Source of the DNA: Citrus sinensis
Lineage: Eukaryota; Streptophyta; Magnoliopsida; Sapindales; Rutaceae
Direction: 5' to 3'
NCBI RefSeq assembly: GCF_022201045.2
Contig: NC_068564.1
Coordinates: forward strand, 3,906,001 to 3,970,000
DNA: 64,000 nt
Below, piece after piece: positions 42,831-52,975 of the stretch; the stretch's first letter is position 1, and each line of letters starts with the position of its first letter. Below the pieces are notes generated by a model. That model had not been told where the DNA came from, did not search any database, and saw only the letters and a list, made by a program, of their open reading frames with translations. The translations under genes and the position numbers were made by a program.

Positions 42831-43746
42831 GATATGAACTAAATTCTTCAAAATAACTGCCTTTGTCGTCTCCCCAGCCCAACAGTGCAGGAATGTCACG
42901 TGCTTGTTGTTTCAAAACACGAGGATTTTCCAGGTATTTTGAGCCGACCCAATTTTCTTCAACCACGGAAACAGACCTGCATTTCTGGCTAATATTTTGA
43001 GAATAAAAGTATGATAAATCTGCGTTGAAAACCTGAGTAATATTTGGAGCAAGGGCGCATAAGAAATCATAGCAGACCCTCTTGGAAGTAGGATCACATG
43101 TAGAAATAGCCAGGCAACCGCCAGAAACGGTTGAATTGTTAATATCAATCGTGTCATAGTCGTCACAACCTATGGCGGTGAATCTATTGGATCTGGCTGA
43201 GAATGTTAAGGGGCTGCCTGAGAGGTTGACGCCTCTAGCATTGCTTAAGTTCTTCAAAGAAATTATAGGAACGTTGACTCTGATAGTACCCTCGTAGGAG
43301 ACACCATCCAATAGTTCCAGATTGTTGATGCCAGGAAGATAAGCTTTGGGATAGTTCCCAGAAGAGTAATTGCAGATCACTTTAAAACTCTTGTCGAAGT
43401 AGCACCCTTTTCCGATACCAAAGGGGTAGCTGATGCTGACGTTTCCACATGCCCTTGGACAAAAACGTTGTGTTGACACTTCGATTGGCCAGAGCAGCAA
43501 AATTATCTGCAACAACACCAAAACAACCATTCTCACGTTTCATATGCGTGCACTACCTTTACTGTTCTTCAATTTCTTCAATTAGTGTTAGCTAATGGAG
43601 ATTTAAACTCGTAAAAAAACCGGCATACTTCTATTAATTTCTTTGCATCTTCCTTTTAATTTCTTTTTTCTCACGCCCTGGAAAGTTCTTCAAGTCAAGA
43701 CAGAATTTCCTGCAGGCCAATCTTGATTTTTTAATTTGCATAGAAT

Positions 43747-44334
43747 CAGGGGCGAAGCTATCAAGAAGGCTAAAGCCCGGGTTAGTTTCTTGAAAAAAAA
43801 AATTATTATTATAAATTTACTCTTTTTAAAAAACTTATAATAAAATATAAAAATATAACGAATAATTGTAGTTAATATCTATTTTTTCTAAATTGAAAAA
43901 CTCACCCCAAATCCCTAACTAATTGATCTAATTATCCAAAGTTTAAATTCCCCAAAACTCAGCTGTTCAAGTCATCAAGTTGCCACCTCATGATTGACGG
44001 TTAGCCTCTGCTGCACCCGTATGCTCATACTGTTTTTGAATTAGTTATTAGCTTATACTTTTGTCAAATTTTTTGATAAAATAATTAATAATTCTCTAAT
44101 ATATTATTATCGCACACAATATAATTCAAATACAATACTATATGAATTTTTTTTGAAGAAAACTTCATCGATAATTTTTTTTTATTTACATTGTATTTTT
44201 ATAGTTTTATTATTAGTTTTTTGCTAGTCTAGTGTATTTTAATAATTTAATTTGCATATATTTTTTTTTGAGAAGTAATTAAATTTTAAAAAAAATCTAG
44301 CCCATCCCAAAAAATAGTGCTAACTTCGCCACTG
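43747..44334. mobile_element. Non-autonomous hAT element, copy 2 (588 bp)
   Basis: It begins CAGGGGCGAAGCTATCAAG and ends TTCGCCACTG, and is the reverse complement of the element at 2643-3231 with a few percent difference. Flanking 8-mers are CATAGAAT and CATATATG, only five of eight matching, so the target duplication is decayed or altered. It sits about 220 bp upstream of the WAKL gene A start. Confidence 0.85.
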
Positions 44335-44984
44335 CATATATGGAGAAGTCTTCGGGTTCTTCTCCTCCATAATTTTCAATATTTGGTCAAATAGTATGTT
44401 TATAGTTCTATAACTTTGAGGAAAAGACTAAATTGTCCTTCTTGTATTCAAATTCCTAAAACTTTAAGCATCTGCTTGGCACTTGCAAAGGTATTAAAAT
44501 GAAGGAAAATTGAATAGAAACTATCTTTGCAATGTTTTTGGAAAGAGCTAGAATGCTCCTGGAGTATCCGCTTTTTGTCTCTCTTAAGCTGACGTGTCCA
44601 TGAGAGACAATCCTCTTTTTAAATTATATGTTTGCTGTTTTCATAATGATATTAGACAATCAATTATCTAAGTGTAGCTAGTTTGTACACAAAAATTTCC
44701 ATTTTTATTGGTATGAAGAAGCAGGAGGACAGGTACTCAACGCAAACTTGAAAGGAACAAAACAATTTTGAGTACTTGAGGACTGCATTATGTGAATGTT
44801 AGACAAATTCACCATTTTGCAGATGAAGTATTTTTTAATCCACTAAAAGAATCAGTCCACACTAATAAAAGATAATTTTAAGATCGATTAAATTCAAATC
44901 AAATAATGATGTGGGTAAGTTCATTTTTAACTCAATATAACAGTCAACTAGAATCATGTCGCATGCAGAAATCGACAGACACCA

Positions 44985-45190
44985 AATATGGATGGATCAT
45001 TTTGTCCGTTGACTGTGTTATAGTTGTCACAACCTATAGCGGTTAATCGATTGGCAAGGGGTCTATCTGACAGGGTCAGAAAGTTGACTCGGTTCAGTGC
45101 TTACGAAAAGTTGAATATTCAAAAAGTTCTTACGAAAGGTTTTGGGAAGAAAATTAATCGCAGATTACTTCAAAACCTTTCTTAAACTAG
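44985..45190 (-). pseudogene. WAKL exon-1 relic 1
   Basis: The plus-strand text GTTATAGTTGTCACAACCTA and TCTATCTGACAGGG...AGTTGACTCGG corresponds to the GCDDYDT and NLSGSPL region of the WAKL gene A exon 1 (43140-43240). GCAGATTACTTCAAAACC matches the CNYSSG region near 43373. There are many indels and no usable frame. Confidence 0.65.
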
Positions 45191-45689
45191 AGACTCAAGC
45201 ATGCCAACCTCTACTTTAAATGAATCCGGGTCCATGTTTGGGGAATGTGTATATAATTTTAACGTGCGAGTGATATGTCACCTATATATCATATCGTATT
45301 AGAACAAATCAAGTGTTCGATGAATTGAATTAGCTGTTCGATGAATGTGAGTAGCCTCAGCTAGAACTTCAATATCGTCTCACTCTCCAGCAAGCGTTGA
45401 TATGGCAACAGACTCAGCACATGTCATGACTCAACGGGTGATTCAACATATTCAGAAAACTCTAGATAGCTCAATGGATAAGCATAGGGAATTATATAAG
45501 ACAAATGTATATTATCCTTCATGAAGGATGGTGAATCACGGCCATTAGATTAGTGCTATAGCTATAAATTCATTCATCAACTTTAATTAAGAAATCAAGG
45601 ATTTAAAGTTAAAAGAATTTTCCTTGGTTATTCCCATATTCAATCGTGTTTTAAATAGTTTGTTTATCATTCTATAACTTTTCGAAAAA

Positions 45690-45820
45690 GACTGAATGAG
45701 CCACTCGGCCGGGTGGTAAAGCCCCCTCACACAATTGTGACTTGTGAGGGTAGCGATTTGAGCCCTCACACAAGTATTGTGGGAGTTAAAATTTCTTTCT
45801 TATTATAAAAAAAAAAATTG
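45690..45820 (+). mobile_element. Possible tRNA-derived SINE
   Basis: Copy two of the duplicated spacer has an insertion beginning near GAGCCACTCGGCCGGGTGG. It contains a box-A-like GGTGGTAAAGCC and, about 35 bp on, a box-B-like GCGATTTGAGCCC, and ends in TTCTTATTAT and an A-rich tract. The spacing suits a Pol III promoter, but box B is imperfect and no target duplication was confirmed. Confidence 0.4.
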
Positions 45821-46424
45821 AGTAAAAGTAGACTTCTCTCTTTCGAAATGAGAGTGGAGCTCAAATATTCAAATTGTTAAAACTTTAAGTATCGGTTTGT
45901 TTGGCACTTGCAAAGGTATGAAGGAAAATTGAATAGAAACAATCTTTGGAATATTTTTGTAAAGAGCTAGAATGCTCTTGGAGAATTTGCTATTTGTGTC
46001 TCTTTAGCTGATGTGTCCATGAGAGAGAATCCATTTTTTAAATTATATGTTTGCTGTTTTCATAATGAGATTTACGGAGGGAAATAATCAATTATCCAAG
46101 TGTAGCTAGTTTGTACACGAAAATTCCGATTTTTATTGGTATGAAGAAGCAAGAGGACAGGTACTCAATGCAAACTTGAAAGGGGAAAAAAATTGACTAC
46201 TTGAAGACTGCATTATGTGAATGTTAGACAAATTCAGCATTTTGCGGATTACGTTTTTTTTTTAATCCAATAAAAAAATCAGTCCACACTAATAACAGAT
46301 AAATTTAACATCGCTTAAATCAAATCAAATAAGGATGCGAGTAAGCTCATTTTAACTCAATATAACAGTCAACTAGTATCATGTCACGTGTACAAATCGA
46401 CAGACACTCACCAAAAATGGATGG

Positions 46425-46680
46425 GTCATTTTGTCCGTTGATTGTGTTATAGTTGTCACAACCTAGAGCGTTTTAATGGACTGGCAACAGAGAGAAATTG
46501 AAGAGTCTATCTGACTGGGTTAGCATTGCTGTTCAAAGAAATTACCGGAAAGTTGACTCGGGTCTAGCCCCGTTCTTGGAAAAAGTTGAATATTCAAAAA
46601 GCAGAATTTTTATGCTAAGGAAGTAGAGTTTTGGGAAGAAAAGTAATCGCAGATTACTTCAAAACCAGAGATTCAAGCAT
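46425..46680 (-). pseudogene. WAKL exon-1 relic 2
   Basis: This matches relic 1 within the duplicated spacer (TTATAGTTGTCACAACCTA, TCTATCTGACTGGGTTAGCA, AAAGAAATTACCGGAAAGTT). It retains slightly more similarity to intact exon 1 (the GTTCAAAGAAATTA segment) than relic 1 does. Confidence 0.65.
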
Positions 46681-47470
46681 GCCGATCTTTGACTTTCAAT
46701 AAATCTGGGGGAATATGTATATAATTTTAACGCGCGAGTGAATATGTATCACCTATATATTTCATACCATATTAGAACAAGTCAGGTGTTCAATGAATTG
46801 AATTAGCTGCTCGATGAAATGCCACTGTGAGTCGCCTCAGCTGGAACTTCAATTATCACCCCACTCTGTAGCAAGCATTGACATGGCAACTGACAGAGCA
46901 GCATGTGATGGCTCAATGGGTGATTCAGCATATTCAGAAAACTCTAGATGGCTCAATGGATAAGCATAAGGACTTCTATACGACAAATCCTCTATTTCTT
47001 CAATTTCACTCCTCATTTGCAATATCATTGTTAGGATAAGAATCCTGATTCTCCAAGATCTATGAATCTTTCAATTGCCAGGTTCGTGGCAACACCTGAT
47101 GATTTATTGGAATCTACCTTTACTTTTATTTCTCAATTGACTATTTTGGGACTGGCCTAATTAGCATTCACCCCAATTGCATTGTCCAATGAAAACAGTA
47201 CGATATATTGCAAAAGTCACACAACTCTATTTATGAAATCAAAATAATAAAAAGTACTAGACAACTCTTTTCAATAACCACTAGTTTGAAAGTAAAGGGC
47301 CTGCATCTATGGAAAAAGCAGCACTATTGTTTAGAATTGACGTCCCTGTGGAGGATGAACCTGTTTCCAAATAATGTCACCTTATGTCACCATCCACAAA
47401 ATAAATCTCTTCACAATTCTGCTACAAAATGGAAGCTCCAATCGATACTCTAATCCCCCCCCCCCCCCCT

Positions 47471-48144
47471 TGTAGAATCCCAGGTGCTATAGACTGATAA
47501 AAACAACCCAAGACTCTGCCCCAAGACCTCAAGCCAAAAGAACAAGATGCAGCAAGATGCTTAACTGAAAAGTTACGACTAAGATGATACTCTGGAACTA
47601 GATGATTAAACTAATATGACTAAAGAATCAACAGAAGTAACGTAATCGAAAGAACAAAAGAATCTTAACGTGGTTCAGCTAGATTTCTCTAACTTACATC
47701 CACGAGAGGGAAATAACGCAGCTTTATTGATTTCCTTGAGATGAATTACAGAGTAATGCTTGGATTATCCAAGAATGGTCACAACTAGCTTTATATAAAC
47801 AGCTTCCTTCTCTCTCTTCAGCTCTCTCCGCTCTCCAACCAATTGCTTCCACCTTAGCTGTTCCATAACAGCTTCAGTTAACGAACCCAGAAAATCTCCA
47901 GCACCTCACGTGAGTTCCTCGTGCTTCTAATGACAAATAACGAACTTTGCAAGCTGAGCTCAAGCACGTGACATATGCGTGCATCACTTAAATCTAAACG
48001 ACAACTCCATGCGTCGTTCAGAAGTGTAATTCTTGTACACATCAAAACGCAGGATCCTGTGCCGTTTGAGTTTAAGTGTTTCCAGCTTCTAAACGCAAAG
48101 TCTTCTGCCGTTTTGGTTTTCTGGATTTGCTTTCACAAACAACA
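47471..48144 (-). repeat. copia3 3' LTR
   Basis: 674 bp, TGTTGTTTGTGAAAGC...GATTCTACA on the minus strand. It includes a TATATAAA-type motif near 47790 (TTTATATAAA on plus), a plausible LTR promoter element. Confidence 0.9.
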
Positions 48145-48199
48145 ATTCTCCACCTTGAAACAAATCATCCCTGGTTTCTCCCTCCATTTCCAGAATGAA

Positions 48200-51013
48200 T
48201 TACCAGCAGCCAAGACCAGCTATGTCCAAGCAAACTTTGAACTTAGCTGTAGTGACTACTTTTGTTAACATGTCAGCAGGATTTCTGTCTGTATGTATCT
48301 TCACCATTCTGACCACACCCATGGAAACTACATTTCTAATGAAATGCAGCTTGATGTCGACGTGCTTTGTTTTCTCATGATGAGCTGGGTTTTTACTCAA
48401 GTAAATGGCACTTGAGCTATCACAGAATACATCAACTGTCTTCTGACTCACTCCAAGCTCAGCTATCAAGCCTTTCATCCATAAGGCTTCCTTTACTGCT
48501 TCAGCAGCTGCTGTATACTCAACTTCTGTTGTTGACAAAGCAACAACATGCTGGAGACTTGCCTTCCAGTTAATCAAACAACCATCCAGCATGTACAAAT
48601 AACCTGCGAGAGATCTTCTTCTGTCTAAGTCTCCTGCAAAGTCAGAATCAACAAATCCAAATATCCCCTCAGACTTGATTCCTGACTTTCCATAAACCAG
48701 CCCATGGCTTAAGGTTCCACTTAGATATCTTAGCACCCATTTTACAGCTCTCCAATGCTCTTTTCCAGGGGACACCATATATCTGCTAACTACACTTAGA
48801 GCATAGGAGATATCAGGCCTAGTTAGAACCATAGCATACATCATGCAGCCAACTGCATTAGCATAGGGAATCTTAGCCATCTCTAACTTTTCTTCTTCTG
48901 TCTTTGGACACTGCAGGCTGGAGAGCTTAAAATGTGTTGCTATTGGAGTCATCACAGGTTTACATGAGGTCATCCCAAAGGTTTCCAATACCCTCCTCAG
49001 ATATTTCTCTTGAGAGAGGAACATAATGCCTTTGCTTCTATCCCTCTTGATCTCCATGCCTAGTATCTTCTTTGCTGACCCCAAATCTTTCATCTCAAAT
49101 TCAGAGTTCAGCAAATTCTTCAAAGCTTCAATTTCTTCTCTTGACTTACAAGCTACCAACATATCATCTACATATAGTAACAGGTATATGTAGAGATTTG
49201 TACTTATTACCTTGTAATATACACAGCAATCAAAACTGCATCTTAGGTATCCATGTGACAGCATGAACTCATCAAACCTGAGATACCATTGCCTTGGAGA
49301 TTGCTTGAGCCCATACAGTGATCTTTTCAGCAAGCAGACATGATTTGGTTTCTCAGAATCCACATAACCCTCAGGTTGAGTCATAAGGATTTCTTCATGT
49401 AGTCTTCCATGCAAAAATGCAGTCTTGACATCAAGTTGATCAAGCTCTAAGTCATGAACTGCAGTTATTGCTAACAATACCCTTATGGAGGCATGTCTGA
49501 CCACAGGGGAGAATACCTCCTTAAAGTCAACTCATTCTCTTTGAGTGTACCCCTTAGCCACCAGCCTAGCTTTGTACCTGCTAGGTTCATTAGCTGTAAG
49601 GCCTTCTTTGACTCTGAAAATCCACTTGCAACCCACTGTCCTTCTATTACCAGCCTTCTCAACCAATATCCAAGTGTGATTTTTCTTCAGGGAGGCTATC
49701 TCTTCATTCATAGCTTCCTGCCATTTTGATTTGTTTGAGCTTTGAATTGCTTCAGCATAACTCTTGGGCTCATCTACTTCAATATCATGTGAAGCAGCCA
49801 GTGCATATGCTATCAGATCAGCATACCCATATCTCTGTGGTGGTCTGATTTGTCTCTTTTCTCTATCTTTTGTCAGCTGATAACCCTGTACTTGAGTCTG
49901 CATCTGAGATTTTGGTTGAGGGCCACTGCATTCATCATGATCTTCACTGTCTTTATCTGAACTGTCACCCCTCTCAGATTTCTTTGAATCAGGATGCTCC
50001 ACCTCAAATTGGATGTCATCTTGCACTTGAGGTTTCTGAGTTTTCAACCCAGCATCCTTTCTGACTTCCAACACAGCCTTCTCATTAAATGCCACATCTC
50101 TGCTTATTATACACCTTGGAGGTTCTAGATCAATGCACCATAGTTTGTATCCTTTAACTCCATCAGGATAGCCTATGAATTGACCTTTAAGAGCCCTGGG
50201 TGCTAACTTTCCTTGATTGATATGTGCATAACCAGGGCATCCAAACACTTTAAGATTGACATAGCTTGCTGGTTTTCCATGCCACATTTCAAATGGAGTC
50301 TTGAAATTTAGAGCAGCAGAGGGACTCAAATTCACCAGGTAGCTTGCTGTTAATAAGGTTTCTGCCCAGAGGCCCTTTGGTAGTTTTGCTTGCACCAGCA
50401 TGCACCTCACCTTATCCATCAGGGTCCTGTTCATCCTTTCTGCCAATCCATTCTGCTGAGGTGTTAACCTCACTGTTTTGTGCCTTGATATCCCCTCATT
50501 TGCATAGTAGCTGTTAAATTACTGATTGCATAACTCAAGTCCATTATCTGTTCTTAATTTTTTAACCTTATTTCCTGTCTGATTCTCAACTAAGGTTTTC
50601 CATTCTTTAAACTTGTTAAAGACTTGATCTTTGTGCTTCAGTGCATAAACCCAAACCCTTCTTGAGTAATCATCAATTATTGACAAAAAATAGCTGTTTC
50701 CACCTAATGAGCTTGTCTGTGCAGGTCCCCAGAGATCAGAGTGTATGTAGTCTAGGATGCCAATAGATTTGCTGGTTGAGTGTTTGAAGTTGTGTCTTGT
50801 GGACTTCCCAAATACACAATCTTCACAAAAATCTAACTCTTCTATTTTATCCTTCCCTAGAACCCCTTGTTTCTCAAGTTCTTTTAACCCTTTAACACTC
50901 ATATGCCCCAATCTTAGGTGCCACAGCCTGGTGCTTTCCCCACCAGTGCCAACAATTACATCTGTTGTTCCTGTAATTGCCTCACCATCTAGGACATATA
51001 CTCCATTTCTTTT
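48200..51013 (-). pseudogene. pol: copia3 integrase, reverse transcriptase and RNase H
   Basis: Integrase shows RLWHLRLGHMSVKGL, CEDCVFGKSTRH, YIHSDLWGPA and LTPQQNGLAERMNR. A TAA (50519-50521) follows ELCNQ, and a TGA (49532-49534) follows GYTQRE within the reverse transcriptase. RT retains CKWIFRVKEG, QLDVKTAFLHGRL, SLYGLKQSPRQWYLRF and catalytic YVDDMLVA. RNase H has GFVDSDFAGDLDRRRSLAGY, EYTAAAEAVKEALW, FCDSSSAIYLSKNP and NPADMLTKVV. The frame is the same throughout, so only the three stops block expression. Confidence 0.9.
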
Positions 51014-52165
51014 TTATCCTCTCATTACTATCTTAGACCCCTTCATGATAAACAATCTACCATATTCAAGCTTAACACTAAACCCATTCTGATCTATCAA
51101 ACCTAGTGAGATTAAGTTTCTCTTTAGATCAGGAACATATCTGACCTCTCTAAGTTCCCAAATTGTCCCATCATGAAGCCTAAGACTCACATTTCCCATG
51201 CCTATGACTTTACATACAGCATTGTTACCCATCATTACTTTTCCCCCATCTAAATCATGGTAATCAGAGAAGTAAGTTTTAAATGGGCACATATGAAATG
51301 TGCAACCAGAATCTAGTATCCATTTACCTCTCTGGAGATCCTTTGTAGCCACACATACACCAGCAGATTCATAGCCTTCTTCCTCCACAGTAGCTGCATC
51401 ACCATTTCTTTCTTTATTTTTGTTCTTTAGTTCTTGACAGTCTCTCTTGAAGTGGCCTTCTTTGTTACAATGAAAGCACTTCTTGTTTTGTGATTTGGAC
51501 TTGTCTTGCTTTTGTTTCTTCTTCTTTCCATCATTTTTGTTAAACTTACCCTTAACTGATAACCCTTCAGCGTGCATCATATTCCCAGATTTTTCTTGTA
51601 GCCCTCTAGTATTCAAGGCAGCCTTAACCTCATCTAATGATAAGGTTGATCTTCCATACATAAGGGCATCCACAAGATTTGAATAAGACCGAGGTAGAGA
51701 GCTCACCAGAAGCAATGCCTTCCCTTCATCATCCAGCCCCTCATCAATGGTTTCAAGTGTGTTACACACTTGATTGAATTCATCAATATGATCATCCAGA
51801 GAGGACCCTTCAGCCATCTTCAGTGTGAACATCCTTCTTTTGATATACAGCCTATTAGCTAAAGATTTAGTCATATAAATCTTTTCTAATTTGGCCCATA
51901 GGTCTGCAACAGTCTTCTCCTTGGCAACCTCCCTTATCACTGAATCACCAAGGCTCAATATGATGGTGCTTCTGGCCTTCTTGTCTATCTCGGCTGCCAT
52001 TTCAGGTGTCTTGGAGGATGATTCTTCTTTCCCTTCCTTCTTGGTGACAGGTTCAAGTGCATCTCCTAATCCCTGTGTTATCAGCAAGGCCTCCATCTTC
52101 ACCTTCCACATGTTGAAATCATTCTTGCCAGTAAACTTCTCAAGATCGATCTTGGTTGAAACCAT
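51014..52165 (-). CDS. gag: copia3 Gag and protease region
   Basis: The ATG at 52165 gives MVSTKIDLEKFTGKNDF, the usual start of Tork-type Gag. The UBN2-like Gag domain (FNMWKVKMEALL, IYMTKSLANRLYIKRRMFTL) is followed by a Lys-rich stretch and a zinc knuckle, CFHCNKEGHFKRDC. The protease has WILDSGCTFHMC. An in-frame TAA (51014-51016) follows KIVMRG, after which the normal integrase preamble RNGVYVLDG continues in frame. Confidence 0.88.
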   Translation of the reverse strand: MVSTKIDLEKFTGKNDFNMWKVKMEALLITQGLGDALEPVTKKEGKEESSSKTPEMAAEIDKKARSTIILSLGDSVIREVAKEKTVADLWAKLEKIYMTKSLANRLYIKRRMFTLKMAEGSSLDDHIDEFNQVCNTLETIDEGLDDEGKALLLVSSLPRSYSNLVDALMYGRSTLSLDEVKAALNTRGLQEKSGNMMHAEGLSVKGKFNKNDGKKKKQKQDKSKSQNKKCFHCNKEGHFKRDCQELKNKNKERNGDAATVEEEGYESAGVCVATKDLQRGKWILDSGCTFHMCPFKTYFSDYHDLDGGKVMMGNNAVCKVIGMGNVSLRLHDGTIWELREVRYVPDLKRNLISLGLIDQNGFSVKLEYGRLFIMKGSKIVMRG

Positions 52166-52202
52166 ACTTGTCTTTGGTTGTAGATCCAGCTCCGATACCA
52201 AT

Positions 52203-52876
52203 TGTAGAATCCCAGGTGCTATAGACTGATAAAAACAACCCAAGACTCTGCCCCAAGACCTCAAGCCAAAAGAACAAGATGCAGCAAGATGCTTAACTGA
52301 AAAGTTACGACCAAGATGATACTCTGGAACTAGATGATTAAACTAATATGACTAAAGAATCAACAGAAGTAACGTAATCGAAAGAACAAAAGAATCTTAA
52401 CGTGGTTCAGCTAGATTTCTCTAACTTACATCCATGAGAGGGAAATAACGCAGCTTTATTGATTTCCTTGAGATGAATTACAGAGTAATGCTTGGATTAT
52501 CCAAGAAGGGTCACAACTAGCTTTATATAAACAGCTTCCTTCTCTCTCTTCAGCTCTCTCCACTCTCCAACCAATTGCTTCCACCTCAGCTGTTCCATAA
52601 CAGCTTCAGTTAACGAACCCAGAAAATCTCCAGCACCTCACGTGAGTTCCTCGTGCTTCTCACGACAAATAACGAACTTTGCAAGCTGAGCTCAAGCACG
52701 TGACATATGCGTGCATCACTTAAATCTAAACGACAACTCCATGCGTCGTTCAGAAGTGTAATTCTTGTACACATCAAAACGCAGGATCCTGTGCCGTTTG
52801 AGTTTAAGTGTTTCCAGCTTCTAAACGCAAAGTCTTCTGCTGTTTTGGTTTTCTGGATTTGCTTTCACAAACAACA
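52203..52876 (-). repeat. copia3 5' LTR
   Basis: Same length as the 3' LTR, with eight single-base differences. The PBS-like TGGTATCGGAGCTGG lies at 52186-52200 on the minus strand, two bases from the LTR end; the usual CAGAGC is CGGAGC here. Confidence 0.9.
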
Positions 52877-52975
52877 CCCCCCATTCAAACGCCACTTCTT
52901 TTATTGTATGTCTCCTCTTCCCATTCAAATTCAAGCATCTTTTTGCGAGTGTAGCAACAATCATAGTCTCTTCTA

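Larger units (their letters stand above)
35544..43530 (-). pseudogene. WAKL receptor kinase gene A, disrupted by copia2
   Basis: Exon 1 starts at ATG 43530 with a signal peptide (MVVLVLLQIILLLWP) and a cysteine-rich galacturonan-binding-type region ([20 protein letters not shown]). It is split at 42831/37683 by copia2 and resumes as CGDGENGC...LSSGYICRC to 37573. Exon 2 is 37017-36871 (CSKCPYGYS, then KYIIIG). Exon 3 is 36757-35544, with a transmembrane helix ([10 protein letters not shown]), [28 protein letters not shown] and a tail ending LLSNKWG. All kinase motifs are intact. Besides the insertion, a T7 run near 37600 shifts exon 1 out of phase with exon 2; T6 would restore it. No full receptor is expected, although the kinase exon stays open. 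Confidence 0.88.
44385..46990. repeat. Tandemly duplicated spacer (about 1.2-1.35 kb per copy)
   Basis: Copy one is about 44385-45580 and copy two 45645-46990. Shared landmarks include GCACTTGCAAAGGTAT, AAAGAGCTAGAATGCTC, GTGTAGCTAGTTTGTACAC, CGCGAGTG/TGCGAGTG near the ends, and AAAACTCTAGAT(A/G)GCTCAATGG. Each copy contains a WAKL exon-1 relic. Copy two has an extra insertion near 45690-45860. Confidence 0.75.
47471..52876 (-). mobile_element. Ty1/copia element copia3, Tork-like (5.4 kb)
   Basis: LTRs of 674 bp each (47471-48144, 52203-52876) begin and end TG...CA and differ at eight positions by my count (1.2%). It lies in a C-rich target in the kinase relic: CCCCT precedes it and CCCCC follows. 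The polypurine tract CAAGGTGGAGAAT and the C-terminal pol sequence suit the Tork lineage. Only three nonsense codons interrupt gag-pol; no frameshift was seen. It is a recent, nearly complete copy. Confidence 0.93.
47285..52975 (-). pseudogene. WAKL kinase C-terminal relic D, split by copia3
   Basis: Right of copia3 (52877-52975) the minus strand reads a kinase subdomain XI-like segment, [19 protein letters not shown]. Left of it (47285-47465) the tail region resembles that of gene A ([15 protein letters not shown], SSTGTSILN). Stops and an expanded poly-C tract break the frame, and the rest of the kinase is absent. At 52975 the similarity ends and an unrelated plus-strand gene fragment begins. 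Confidence 0.85.
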
